NCBI GenBank assembly: GCA_022494885.1 | Contig: JAGVSM010002884.1 | Location: 1-64,000 of the forward strand | DNA: 64,000 nt | Origin: Micrasema longulum | Taxonomy: Eukaryota > Arthropoda > Insecta > Trichoptera > Brachycentridae | Reading direction: 5' to 3' | In this document: positions 31,378 to 41,472 of the stretch, piece after piece | Position numbering within the stretch: the stretch's first letter is position 1 | How the letters are laid out: every line of letters starts with the position of its first letter | Translations under genes and position numbers: made by a program | The notes under the pieces: generated by a model | Database searches by the model: none | Told to the model about the DNA's origin: nothing | What the model saw: the letters and a program-made list of their open reading frames with translations, nothing else

Positions 31378-31535
31378 AAAATACCCACGAACAAGCCATG
31401 CCTTTAAGGGATTTTTGTTTTTTACTTTTAATGTTAATATGTATTTCACTGCTATGTAAATATCCTTTGCTTTTTAATACTCTGTTTTACCTCTATGAAT
31501 ATTGTAAAAAAAACAAAAATATAAAAAAAATAAAT
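31378..31535 (+). mobile_element. LINE-C 3' UTR, distal part of a split copy
   Basis: ATACCCACGAACAAGCCATGCC and TTTAAGGGA continue the LINE-C 3' hairpin region exactly as in the uninterrupted copy at 35774. A-rich end. Confidence 0.75.
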
Positions 31536-31574
31536 CACATCGAATTTAATTCTATAACATGGTCTCCTAACTAT

Positions 31575-32690
31575 TTATTTATTTATATATACGCCCAATG
31601 GGCCTTTTTATGGACACATTATTATATCAAAATTAGAAAGACTCAATGGTTTATAGTAGGCTTTGTGGGAGTGAAAGCGGGAGAGAGGTGTTTATAATTG
31701 AATTTGATTCAGTGATCGTATGAAAAAAGACAACTTGTTATCAAAGAAATCAAAACTGGTATGTTTGTTGGCAGACCTAAGAATTCTGGGCATAGGGAAA
31801 TGAAAACCATAGTTAGTTCTATAGTTACCGGTATGAAAGAGTGAGTTTTGTCCGAGGTTTCTAGTTGGGATATTTAATTTTATTGAGCTCAGTATTTCAG
31901 GCGCATCAAAGAGTGAGTTGAGAATTTTAAATAGGACTATAAGGTCGGATTTATTTCGACGGTCTTGAAGAGAAGATATATTTAAGGTAGTTTCTAACTC
32001 ATTATACGTATATAAATCTCTGGATAAGCCTAACCTCCAGCCTATCTTTCTTAAAAATCGATGTTGAACTGATTCAATATTCTTGATGTGAACATCATAA
32101 TATGGAGACCAGATAACAGAGGAATATTCTAGGTGCGGGTGAACTAGGGAACAGAAGAGAGTTTTAAGGGTATTGATATTTTTGAAGTCAGCTGTGCTTC
32201 TGTCAATAAATCCAAGAAGTTTTAAAGATTTATTGATAAAATATTCAATATGAACTGTAAAAGAAAGTTAAGTGTCAAGTATAATACCCAAATCTCGTAT
32301 ACTAGACACAGATGATAATATTTCATCGTTCAGTGAGTAGTCGTATATGATTGGATTTTCCAGACGAAAAAATCTCATAACCTTGCACTTACTTAAGTTG
32401 AGATGTAGATTATTGGATGAGCACCAGGTGCTAAAAGACAATAAGTCAGATTGTAATAGTGAACAATCGGAAGGGCTGTCAATCTGTTTAAGAATTTTAG
32501 TGTCATCAGCAAAGAACCAAATTGATGAAGTAAGAAAAGCATTTTTTATGTCATTGATGAACAAATTGAATAGCAAAGGATCAAGGTGAGCACCCTGTGG
32601 TACACCCGAAGATACATTAATGCTGTTTGAGATGGAATTATTTACCCTTACAAACTGTTTCCTTTCACTGAGATATAATATTCATATTTT
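31575..32690 (-). pseudogene. LINE-K (CR1/Jockey-like) RT fragment with FADD
   Basis: The minus strand encodes, in order, SSGVPQGAHLDPLLFNLFIN (RT block around 32570-32635), SIWFFADDTKILKQI (catalytic FADD at about 32510), LNLSKCKVMRF and DLGIILD. With breaks it continues KSLKLLGFIDRSTADF, YSSVIWSPYY, NIESVQHRFLRKIGWRLGLS and LNIPTRN. The 3' UTR ends in AGGCCCATTGGGCG (hairpin) and an (AAAT)n tail. It is the longest RT-bearing remnant of this clade here. Confidence 0.85.
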
Positions 32691-32849
32691 CATATAATGC
32701 GGATTGAATATGTTCAACGTAAACTTTTATAATCGTTAATATTTAGAAATGGATTAAATACTCTTATGATAAACAATTATGATATTCTTAAATACTTTCA
32801 ATTTTCTGTTTATAGTTCAGAAGGGTTTTGGCTGGTTAATTATTTTTGC

Positions 32850-33130
32850 AAAAAATACATAAGAATGGATGACAACAGAATGGTAAAAACGGTATATATG
32901 TCAAGAATGAACGGTAACGTGAGACGAGCACGACCAAGGAACACATGGCATGATCAGATAAACCAAAATCTTAAGTCTGGTCATGTCAAAAGCAGACAGA
33001 ACCGAAGGGCATGTATGACAAGATGAATGAATGTGGAAGAAGATGATGTAGAAATGTGTGCCCGGATAGGCGTGTCTGGCGGTCCATTCTCTCTGCCTAT
33101 CCCTTCAGAAGGCGTGATGGTAGTAGTAGT
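32850..33130 (+). pseudogene. RTE-A LINE, C-terminal fragment
   Basis: The plus frame encodes IRMDDNRMVKTVYMSRMN, GNVRRARPRNTWHDQINQNL, SGHVKSRQNRRACMTR, then after a stop a PFSLPIPSEG variant. It belongs to the same subfamily as 39738-40420 (DDxRMVK, NVRR). It ends at a (TAG)n stretch. A short LINE-like scrap (RIEYVQRKL) lies just upstream at 32698-32735. Confidence 0.8.
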
Positions 33131-33453
33131 AGTACTAACATTAATAAAAATATTTGACCACAAATGCTTTGAACACGAATAATTTGAAAGACACAAATCT
33201 ATTTAATTTGTTCGTACAAAAATAAAATGAGATTTGGTTTCGATGTGAAACGATTCAGAACATCAATTCTATTAAAATGTTTTTCAATCCTTGAGGGGTG
33301 AAATAGATCGAAAGAAATTAAGGGGGTGAGATAAAAACGTCACTGGCTAGAAAGGGGGTGTTTTTTTATTTCCCTTTTTTATTTCTATCCTTCGAATTTC
33401 ACCCCGGGGAGACTGTGTGGATGAAAATATCTGTGTAATTTACTTATATCGAC
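33131..33453. other. Unassigned DNA
   Basis: Contains a purine-rich stretch with AAGGGGGTGAGATAAAA and AAAGGGGGTG near 33320-33360. No gene is recognised. Confidence 0.3.
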
Positions 33454-33835
33454 TTATCAACAGGGCGCTGCAGATTAAACAAACACCTTGCTAGAATAAA
33501 CCTTTCCGAAACTTCTAGGCGTAGGTTCTGCAGTGCAGATAATGAAACACCTATACACGTTCTATGTGAATGTGATGCTTTACATCATAAAAGGAGCCTC
33601 ATTCTCGGGAGACCACTGGTTAAGTCGGAGGATGTTGAAGAGCTAGCTCTCGGATTTGGGCTTGAAGGGGGAAATTTAGCAAAATGCAAACTCTCGCATT
33701 CCACACAGTGGCCAGGCTCTTTATACACCTTGGCTTAGAGGGCGAGAACTTTTCACGGGGACCCACCACAATAGATCTTAACAGGTTGCAGTGACGTCAG
33801 GAGCTTGCATAGCACTGACCCCTACCACTAAAAAA
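33454..33835 (+). pseudogene. LINE-F (R1/Jockey-like) C-terminal fragment
   Basis: An unbroken frame 33454-33738 (94 codons, TAG) encodes LSTGRCRLNKHLARINLSET, RRRFCSADNETPIHVLCECD, ALHHKRSLILGRP and a LGFGLEGG end. It is the RNase-H-adjacent tail with a zinc cluster; the usual first Cys of the C-x2-C pair is Arg here, with F-C, H-x3-C-x-C retained. The 3' UTR to 33835 matches 82-180. Confidence 0.8.
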
Positions 33836-34019
33836 AGAATAAGAGTATATTGATTTGAAAATAAACACATTTCAATGTAGCCGTAATAGAGTCAACATCT
33901 TAGGAGATTTGAAGAAGTGTTAATTAAGAGGGACCTTTCATCATGTAAATATGTTTTTTTAAATAATTCTTACTTTATAAAAACTGATGGATGAAACAAT
34001 TGAAGAAATATCGATTATC

Positions 34020-34375
34020 AAACATAGCCAGAATAAGATAAAATCCAGTACTTGTCTATCAAAGTTCGTACCAATTCAAAATATTGTTGATTATACCAAC
34101 TGGTCTAAGAAGAAGTACGAAAATTGAAAAATATTATCAGGCTTTGCCTAGTGTGAAATATTCCAGTCAAAAGAATCTCACCCGCATCAATAAAGGTTTT
34201 AGCTAGTTAACTTCACAATACCAAGAGATAGAAGATGTTCAAACGTAAACAGAATGGTAAATGTTACACAGTGCGTAAAACGGCCACATAAACCAGCCAA
34301 TAATGGGTCGTGAGTCTTGTAAATGTAATTTTATTTTCTTTGAAATGTTCCCCTTCTATGTTGTCGTAAAAAAAT
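34020..34375 (+). repeat. FB repeat, subfamily 1, A-part rich
   Basis: Runs AATCCAGTACTTGTCTATCA, AAAATATTGTTGATTATACC, CTGGTCTAAGAAGAAGTACG, then GAATCTCACCCGCATCAATA, AAATGTTACACAGTGCGTAAA and GGGTCGTGAGTCTTGTAAAT. It shows the join between D end and A start within one unit. Confidence 0.75.
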
Positions 34376-34898
34376 CTTTATCTAAACAAAAATGAGTAAA
34401 TAAAACGAAAGTTCTAATACGATTAAATTTGTATATTATTTAGAAACTTTATTTATCCTAATGGTGTGAAAATTGTCGACAGAATCCTGAGAAAATTTTC
34501 TCAGGTAATTTGGAGGGAAACTGTGTATTTCAGGATACGGTTTGAAACTCGCAAAATTCCTGAATTTCCCGACGCGTCTCAGTGTGGCTCAATAAAATAA
34601 CTTTAGATTGACAATGGGGTGGTTTTTTGCTACCCCTAAAGTTCGACGAAGGTTTTTCGTCGTTCTTAGCGCCCTAAAAATACCGTAGGGAAATCGCCTG
34701 GGAAACTCCCGTATCCAAATTGCGAAAAATACACTTTCTAAAACGGTGCGGCTTTTTATACTGAGAAAGGTTCTTCGTTATGAAAAAATAGTTTCGTAAA
34801 ACATAAACATTTTTAGATTCTATTTTCGATGTCTTGATAAATGCTGAACGTGGTGGTCTCCGAGGATATCGAGTACTTCTTATTTATTTGCCACATCA
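34376..34898. other. Unassigned DNA
   Basis: No repeat family is recognised. It contains TTTCCCGACGCGTCTCAGTG and a run of mixed-composition sequence leading into the possible exon at 34900. Confidence 0.3.
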
Positions 34899-34899
34899 G

Positions 34900-34987
34900 G
34901 TCCCCGCTAGTTGGCGATCAGTCTGAAGTAGGCATTCCAGTCCTGCATCAACAACAGCTCGCAGCAACACAGCAACAAATGATGAAG
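34900..34987 (+). CDS. Possible host exon (Gln-rich)
   Basis: A plausible acceptor (TTATTTATTTGCCACATCAG, ending 34899) precedes an open frame encoding RSPLVGDQSEVGIPVLHQQQ and LAATQQQMMKT. The composition (Gln-rich, low AT) differs from everything around it and resembles activation-domain or RNA-binding-protein linkers. No donor is evident: the sequence runs straight into an FB unit at about 34988, so the exon end may be lost. This is the best host-gene candidate in the window but unproven. Confidence 0.3.
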
Positions 34988-35597
34988 ACAAATCTCACCC
35001 ACGTGATAAAGGTTTTTTTTTTTTTTATTAATTTTTTTTTTTTTTACAAAATACATTTTTGAAATACAAAATAGGTAAATATACAGAACATCTTATATAT
35101 AACGTTTCTACCTCTCTAATAAAGTAGATACTTGTGTTTAGAGAGGGAGTTCGTTTTACATTTTTTTTATTTTTATAAACAAAGTAAATTAAAATTAAAA
35201 TTAAAAATAAACAAGGTAAATAAAAAATAAACATTCTTTGGTATGGAGTCTAGGAAGGGGTGAGTCTTAAATGTTTTTTAATTTTAGTTTTAAAAGTTTG
35301 ATAATTTTTTTATGGATTTTAAGCTTTCCGAAAGTTTATTAAAGTTTTTTTTACCTATGTACGTATAATGATTTAACGCTGCTGTTGTTTCAGCTCCTGT
35401 ATTTCACAAAAGTCAACAGATGGAAGAGTTGGGGAGATGTGGATGTTTAAACATGGACAGAATGGTGAATGTTACACAGAGTGTAAAGTGGCCACTAAAA
35501 CCAGCCAGTGACAGCTCATAAGCCCTTCAAATGCCTAGACATCCCTATTCCCTTCTCAATAATGTTTTACCTCTCTGTTGAAATAAATTGAAGTATG
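34988..35597 (+). repeat. FB subfamily 2, split by a LINE
   Basis: AATCTCACCCACGTGATAAA (34988-35010) continues after the insertion with TTTCAGCTCCTGTATTTCAC (about 35390) through GATGTGGATGTTTAAACATG, GAATGGTGAATGTTACACAG and AATGTTTTACCTCTCTGTTG, ending near 35597. Confidence 0.75.
35013..35384 (-). pseudogene. LINE-L C-terminal fragment nested in FB
   Basis: The plus strand begins with a long T run (the poly(A) tail of a minus-strand insertion). The minus frame near 35384-35270 encodes LNHYTYIGKKNFNKLSESLK, SIKKLSNF. This is the ORF2 tail form seen in several LINEs. Flanks of GTTT could be a short target duplication. It is 5'-truncated. Confidence 0.65.
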
Positions 35598-35935
35598 AAT
35601 ATTTTTATGTTATTTTTTTTTCGTATTTTTTATTTCCTTTTTTAATTACTATAAAATAAAAAAGAATCTTATAATTTTTTACAGAATATTTTCTTTGTTC
35701 TTTCTTAATAATAAAAAAAATTATACCGGTCTATTTATTAAAGGAGGAAAAATTCTTAAACATTTCTTGTATACCCACGAACAGGCCATCCCTTTGTGGG
35801 ATTTTTTGTTTCCATTTTCACTGTTAATATGTATTTCATTGTTATTTAATTATTCTTTATTTTTTGCATACTGTGTTTTACCTCTTATGCATATTGTAAA
35901 AAAACAAAAAAAAAATATTAATGAAAAAAAAAATA
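35598..35935 (+). mobile_element. LINE-C 3' UTR
   Basis: Matches 8260-8640 and 30600-30778/31378: TTTTACAGAATATTTTCTTT, GGTCTATTTATTAAAGGAGG, then the hairpin CCCACGAACAGGCCATCCCT, TTGTGGGA (35774-35801) and an A-rich end. No coding part remains. Confidence 0.7.
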
Positions 35936-36465
35936 CGCCGAGATGAAATATCATCCTTTGTTGACCGTTGGATCTATCGAAGTTATTTCCTTCATTTTCG
36001 TTAAGGTGTCTGTCTTTTTAGATGAAATTCTAAAGGGGGTTAAATCCCGGTATTGGTTTAGAAAGATTTAAAGATACTCAAAACACCGTAATAAAGTGAT
36101 TTATTATCGCGTCATGAAATATATGGTGTTTCTGAGAACAAACGTCAGTCTATTAATGAATCTTGTTACGGAAATCCTCCTACGAGGAGCTGTCGTTAGT
36201 GGAACAAATCAAATATACCGTGGAACGTAGAACCTAGAACCTAGAGGAAGTGGAATCTAGTGGAAGCGCGCAGGAGATCCGGGGAAGGCAGGAAATTGGA
36301 ATGACGTTCTCAGAACTAGAGAAATACTTAGATAAAAATACGGGACAAATCGTTGATGTATTTTATTTTATCAGTTAATCCAAGAAAGACACATTTTTTC
36401 ATTTAATCAGAATTTTTTTTTGTGAAATGGATTTAGAAAATTTAATTTTATTTTCAAAATCAAAC
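35936..36465. other. Unassigned DNA
   Basis: Low-copy-looking. 36215-36260 contains two close copies of GAACCTAGA/GGAATCTAG-type words. No gene is visible. Confidence 0.3.
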
Positions 36466-36882
36466 AAACAAACCATCACGCCGTTTCTCCGTAGGGGTAG
36501 GCAGAGAGGATAGAACGCATAACACTCTACCTTGGCATACAGACCTCGCTTCCTCTACATTCATACATCTTCTCATGCACGCACGCCGATTATTCCTACT
36601 TTTGACATGTCCATCTTCAAGTATTTGATGGACTTGATCGTGTCATGTCTTTTTCGGTCTTCCTCGTTTTCTTCATCCATCAACATTTTCATCGTAGATC
36701 TTTTTAGCCGTTCTTTCGCTGTCCATTCGCTCTACATGTCCAAACCAACGCAGCACCCCTTTCTTGATTCTGTCAATAATGCATGTCTTAGCCTTACACA
36801 CTTCACAAATCTCGACATTTGTGCATCTATCATGCAATTTCTCCATAACCTTAATGTTTTCATCCATAACTTTAAAATATAA
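36466..36882 (-). pseudogene. RTE-A deletion derivative, junction type 1
   Basis: The minus frame starts MDENIKVMEKL, which is not RTE-A, then joins DRCTNVEICEVCKAKTCIID, RIKKGVLRWFGHVERMDSER and DENVDG. The rest to the 3' end (36477) is frameshifted. The identical foreign 5' segment and join occurs at 57655-58062. Confidence 0.8.
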
Positions 36883-36884
36883 AT

Positions 36885-37135
36885 TATTTAAAAAAAGTTG
36901 AAAAACGCGACATGTTTGGCATTGATAATTGTGACGTCAAAATTCGTGACGAAGTTCAATAAAAATTTTAACGGTTACAAACAATGTTGAAAATGAACAT
37001 AAATCATGACGTATTTGGGGCGTAGCCAATGCAATGACCGCTTTCGCGGGAAATTCAAAATTCAAAATTTAAAAATATTTTTTGCGCTACTAATAAGCAG
37101 TATTTTTTTTTTACTCAGCAGTATTTCATAGACCC
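36885..37135 (+). repeat. Repeat K, unit 3
   Basis: AAAACGCGACATGTTTGGCA, AATTGTGACGTCAAAATTCG, CATGACGTATTTGGGGCGTA and TTTCGCGGGAAATTC match 26405-26640. Confidence 0.65.
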
Positions 37136-37304
37136 TTATTACATTCAACTGTTAAAAGGGGTATGTTTCTACATTTTTCAAAAAATGTCAACATGTTGAT
37201 GATATTTTTTCATTTTATACTTTACTCTTAAACTGTCTTTGGTAATACGTTTAACCACTTGCTAAAATGATAATCTTTCATGCAAAAAGCTTGGAAAAAT
37301 AATT

Positions 37305-37625
37305 GATCTCGACATTTGTGCATCTGTCGTTCATATTTTTACCGTAAATTCTTCCTGACAGATCACATTTTGACGGCATTCAGCCTAATTTTTTACCCGA
37401 TTTTCCTGTCCATGCTTCGCTCCCATACATCAGGGTCGGCACCGGGAGTCCATTGTGAACTGCTAAGTGTGCCTCTTGCGACAAAAATTTATTTGCACGG
37501 TAGATTTAAGTCCTGTTCCCGGCACTCACTCTCCTTTCAATATCTTCCTCAGTCATTTCATCCCTAGAAAACATATTTCTCAGATACGCAAATTCACCTA
37601 ATATTCATACTGATTTCTTAAGTAA
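37305..37625 (-). pseudogene. RTE-A LINE, mid-C-terminal fragment
   Basis: The minus frames encode FAYLRNMFSRDEMTEEDIER, RVSAGNR, then EAHLAVHNGLPVPTLMYGSE and NDRCTNVEI. Both ends are truncated and there is a frameshift near 37510. Confidence 0.7.
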
Positions 37626-37676
37626 TGTAACTTATTTTTACATAATATATCTCTGTTAAAAATAAAAATCTGAAAA

Positions 37677-37905
37677 CGGCCTTGTGGCGTGATGGTCAGC
37701 GCGTTTGCCTACCATGCAGAGGTCTCGAGTTTGATTCGCGATATGGTTGAATATTACATAATATTTTATAGTCCCTGAACTGGTAACTGATGCATAAGAC
37801 TGATTATCTTACCTTCACATGACAAAAATGATCAAGATACGCTGCGATTATTGTAAAAATGCACTGCCCTATGCACCGTTAGGTGCGGAAACGGAATGAT
37901 TATGA
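37677..37905 (+). mobile_element. SINE-3, tRNA-derived, near full length
   Basis: Head CGGCCTTGTGGCGTGATGGT with CAGCGCGTTTGCC and a degenerate B box (GAGTTTGATTCGCG, about 37727-37740). The body AGTCCCTGAACTGGTAACTG, AATGATCAAGATACGCTGCG and TATGCACCGTTAGGTGCGGA is followed by a short (ATG/ATT)n tail. Confidence 0.85.
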
Positions 37906-37984
37906 TGAGAAATAAAAATTAGCTGACAAACTGCCATTTAGAGGGTTATGTTTGATTTTTTTAATGCATTTTATGGCGTAATGA

Positions 37985-38110
37985 TGTAATAACTTATATT
38001 TACATATAAGTTATTAATTTCAAAAATACTTGGTACAATTCCACTTATTTATTTTGACCAATTAGCACTTTCACCCTCTAATGGGCATCTTTAGACTGGT
38101 TTTGGTACAA
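37985..38110 (-). mobile_element. PLE-B 3' end fragment
   Basis: About 115 bp match 50238-50352: the palindrome AACTTATATTTACATATAAG, AATACTTGGTACAATTCCAC, TTTATTTTGACCAATTAGCA and CCCTCTAATGGGCATCTT. It includes the hammerhead-like stem seen also at 10985 and 41690. Confidence 0.65.
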
Positions 38111-38754
38111 ACATTTTATGGCGTATTAATAAAATTGAATAAAAAAATATGTGATGTGTAGACATTCGTATTTTTATTTTAAATGGGTTCTCTGTACAAG
38201 TTGAGATATTGTCAATTTTAAATGATTAATCACATCTGTTCGCAAATGATTTTCATTTTTCAAATTGTTTTGAACGTGTCAAACGGCACCCATACAAATT
38301 CTTCATACAAAAATTCCAACAATAAATTTTCAATCTCCACTCAAATCCTTACAAAATGTTTATTTTCAAAGGCGTACGATATTCAATCAAGTTTTTGACT
38401 ACGGATACATCGATATATGTAGGTGGCTGTATTGAAATTTCACGTGAAATACTTTTTTACGAATGGCTTTCATTGGCTTGTTACAATATTCCATTTCAAA
38501 AAACTCATTCTTACATACATCCAGCAGGCTGGCTTCATTTATATTTTTATAAAATAATAATGAATATTTTTATTTTGTCAAAACATTCAATATTTAAAAG
38601 AAGCAAATATGGAATATATAATAATACGCATTTATGAAACTTGTGGCCTGTAATTATGTAAAACATTTTAATTTGTAAGTGAAAATTCTTGATGGAAGTT
38701 CATTGTAATTTATTATATAAATAAAAGACGAGTGATACTTTAACCCACAAATTT
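38111..38754. other. Unassigned, with a 93-codon frame
   Basis: 38356-38637 is open (FKGVRYSIKFLTTDTSIYVG, YEWLSLACYNIPFQKTHSYI) but AT-rich, without a recognised domain or splice context. I treat it as probably non-coding. Confidence 0.25.
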
Positions 38755-38761
38755 GGAATAT

Positions 38762-38804
38762 CCAGTGACCAGTTTCATCGCTTTCGTGACATCTTCGAGA
38801 CTGG
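38762..38804 (-). ncRNA. Hammerhead-ribozyme-like motif, copy 3
   Basis: On the minus strand: stem I CCAGT (38804-38800) and closing ACTGG (38766-38762), a core CTCGAAGA with one extra base relative to CUGANGA, a stem II with GTC/GAT, an intact GAAAC box and cleavage triplet GTC (38769-38767). It shares layout and stem I with the copies at 13640 and 16205. Confidence 0.55.
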
Positions 38805-38954
38805 TATCTTTATTAAGGAGTTCTTTGTATTTATACAAAACAGAGGTAAGGGTAGATAATTCAAAATCATATGAAAGTAAATTAAATAAAGTTATTTTTA
38901 TCTTAAGGATCATTATCAAAAACTTTCGGGTTAATTAATGAGTTGATATAATAC

Positions 38955-39432
38955 AATTATCATAGGTCATAAGCCCGGTAAATGCCTAGACTTCCATATT
39001 CCCTTCTCAGAAAATTTTTCCCTCTCTGTTGAAATAAATTTAAATATGAACAACTCCCTAGGGAGGAAATCCAGCCAGTCTGCAAGTATTTGGACATAAT
39101 CAAACATTGTTGAATTACTACCTGGTAAAAGAAGAAGTATAAAAATTGGAAATATGTTTTCAGGCGTTGCCTAGTAGGTGATTTGGTTCAGCCGAATGAA
39201 TCTCACCCACGTGATAAAGTTTTCAGCTCTTTAACTTCACAAAAGTCAACAGATGGAAGAGTTTAGGAAATGTGGATGTTCAAACATGGGCAGAATGGTG
39301 AATGTTACACAGTGTGTAAAGTGGCCACTTAAACCAGCCAATGACAGGTCATAAGCCCTGTAAATGCCTAGACTTCCATATTCCCTTATCAGAATTTTTT
39401 TCCCTCTCTGTTGAAATAAATTTAAATACCCT
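38955..39432 (+). repeat. FB subfamily 2, dimeric copy, best preserved
   Basis: D at 38964 (GGTCATAAGCCCGGTAAATG; CTCCCTAGGGAG at 39053-39064), then A (CCTGGTAAAAGAAGAAGTAT; CACCCACGTGATAAAG; GTGGATGTTCAAACATGGGC; GTGGCCACTTAAACCAGCC), then D again from 39347, 383 bases after the first. It is the best reference for the monomer order. Confidence 0.85.
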
Positions 39433-39435
39433 AAC

Positions 39436-39710
39436 ATCATCATCATCATCATCATCATCATTCCCTTTCCGCACCTAATGGTTCATAGAGCACTGCATTG
39501 GTACACCAATCGCAGCGTATCTTGATCATTTTTTGTTCCATGAAGATGACGATCAGTCTTATGCTTCAGGTACAAGTCCAGGGACTATGAAAGATTCAGT
39601 ATGAAAACATCCTTTTCAATAAGTAGTTCCTATCAACCATGTCGAGAAATGAACCCGAGACCTCTTGCTTGGTGGGCAAACGCGCTGACCATTACTCTAC
39701 GAGGCCGGTG
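39436..39710 (-). mobile_element. SINE-3, full length, minus strand
   Basis: Tail (ATC)n at 39434-39460, body CCTTTCCGCACCTAATGG, CAATCGCAGCGTATCTTGAT, CAGTCTTATGCTTCAGGTAC, AAGTCCAGGGACTATGAAAG. In the head, the B-box complement reads CGAGAAATGAACCCGAGACC and the A-box region TGGGCAAACGCGCTGACCAT, with the start at CTACGAGGCCGGTG. Confidence 0.9.
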
Positions 39711-39737
39711 CCCAACAAGGCAATTTTTTTGTTTTTA

Positions 39738-40420
39738 CTATTACTACCATCACGCCATTTCCCCGTAGGGATAGGCAGAGAGAATGGACCGCCACACACG
39801 TCTATCCTGGCATACAATCCTAGCCTCTATCACATTCATACATCTTGTCATACATGCCCTTCGGTTCTGTCTGTTTTTGACATGACCAGACTTAAGATTT
39901 AGGTTTATCTGATCATGCCACGTCTTCCTTGGTCGTCCTCGTCTCACATTGACGTTCATTTTCGCCATATATACTTGTTTTACCATTCTTTCGTCGTCCA
40001 TTCGTTTTACGTGACCAAACCATCTCAGAGACCCTTTCTTAATCTTATCAATTATACTTGACTCAGATTTACACTCTCGCCTGATTTCATCATTCGTAAC
40101 CCTGTCATACATTGATTTCCCACACATTCGTCTAAGAGATCGCATTTCAACCGCGTTCACTCGGCTTTCATCCTTCCTCTGCCAGTTCCATGTTTCACTT
40201 CCATACATAAGTGTTGGGACTAAAACTCCGTTGTGCACTGACAATTTAGCTTCGATTGATATATTTTTATTAGAAATTACTGTGCTTAGTGCTTCGTTCA
40301 TTTTGTTGCCCGCATTCACTCTTCTTTCAACATCTTTTTCTACTCTTCCATCTCTTGAAAACATGCTTCCCAGATACACAAATTCTTCTACTTGCTCGAG
40401 ACATTCGTCGAGACATTTTG
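39738..40420 (-). pseudogene. RTE-A LINE, longest intact C-terminal frame
   Basis: A single minus frame of 209 codons (40379-39753, stop in GEMA-stop context) encodes LGSMFSRDGRVEKDVERRVN, VHNGVLVPTLMYGSETWNWQ, AVEMRSLRRMCGKSMYDRV, IIDKIKKGSLRWFGHVKRMD, RRGRPRKTWHDQINLNLKSG and VWRSILSAYPYGEMA. The uninterrupted frame suggests this is the youngest RTE-A copy here. The YADD part is truncated. It ends at a PLE-C scrap. Confidence 0.9.
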
Positions 40421-40490
40421 TTTTTATATTTGTAAAAATAAAATGAAGTTTTCAATAAACTCAAATCAGTGTTTGATTTCATATATTATA
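40421..40490 (+). repeat. PLE-C terminal scrap
   Basis: TTTTTATATTTGTAAAAATA, AAACTCAAATCAGTGTTTGA, TTTC matches the outer part of the right arm at 60472-60540. Confidence 0.65.
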
Positions 40491-40949
40491 AGTTAAAAAT
40501 TAATTATGTTTAATTTTAGGTTCATAATATTTTGTCATTGTTTCAACTTTTTAGGTAGGTATGTATCGCAATAAATGAATAAATATTTTAAAACCCAATC
40601 TACGTAATCTGAAATATTGATTGATTTGAAATAACTACCCTTTATATCTTGTTTGATAAGTAAATTATCGTTTTTTTTTTTTAATTAAACAAATTTAGAT
40701 TCAATAAAAGAAGACTCGAGCAAAGTGGATTTCGTTAAAAGGATTTTCTTTAAAAAAACATCCCCTATTGTTCGGTAGATTCATAGAAATTGAAATCTTT
40801 TTGTGGGTCTAAGATTCTATTATTTGATATGGTTCTGTAAATTTAAGTTGAGTCAATCCCGAGAGACTTGTCTGGATTATTCTCGGTCCCGTGAAAATAT
40901 TTTGGATTGTCGTGATTTCAGAGAATACGCTGGATTTATTATTATTTTG
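40491..40949. other. Unassigned AT-rich DNA
   Basis: No supported feature. Confidence 0.35.
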
Positions 40950-41065
40950 TATTTTTTATAATTATAAACATTTGCGTTTAAATAATTTACCCAAATATTT
41001 CAATTTTGAGATCAATTTTTTACGAGGTGTAAATAAATCACTAATATAAAATTGAAATTATTTAT
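40950..41065 (-). mobile_element. SINE-2 tail fragment, decayed
   Basis: ATTTGCGTTTAAATAATTTA, CCCAAATATTTCAATTTTGA and ACGAGGTGTAAATAAATCAC match the 3' half of SINE-2. The tRNA head is missing. Confidence 0.6.
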
Positions 41066-41287
41066 GAATCGCTTTTGTGTTACTCGTGAGTATAGTTCTA
41101 TCTCCGGCAGATGAAAAATAAAGTTATTTGTGTGTAGGACATTCATTTATTATGTTTGTACTATTTAAAGACAAAATAAAAAAAATAAAAAAATAAAAAT
41201 AGAACCAGAAATTTTGACAAGTGTTTTCAATTCGATAGGTACTCTCAGGTAAAAATCCTGGCTAAAGAAATCGAGTGAATATAAGTT

Positions 41288-41385
41288 CAACTGGAAGGGT
41301 AGTAGCTGGCGCGTTTACGGACCATGCTTGAGGTCCTGGGTTCGATTCCTGGCAGGGTGGTCGTGAAATTTTATTTTTTAAAGTG
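41288..41385 (+). mobile_element. tRNA-like head of a fourth SINE type
   Basis: GGTAGTAGCTGGCGCGTTTA, CGGACCATGC and a B box GGTTCGATTCC (about 41339-41349), then CTGGCAGGGTGG. It resembles a tRNA but lacks a clean acceptor stem. It is probably a SINE head or tRNA pseudogene; the only copy in the window. Confidence 0.5.
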
Positions 41386-41472
41386 GACTGGCAGCTGAAC
41401 ATTTAAAAAATAACAATACGAGTATATCAAGGAATGAACTTTTCAACAACTCGCCAAATGAACCAAAACTTA

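Noticed and set aside
38955..39432. CRISPR array
   Set aside because: There are only two repeats of about 90 bp with a 290-bp spacer, in an animal genome. It is a dimeric FB copy.
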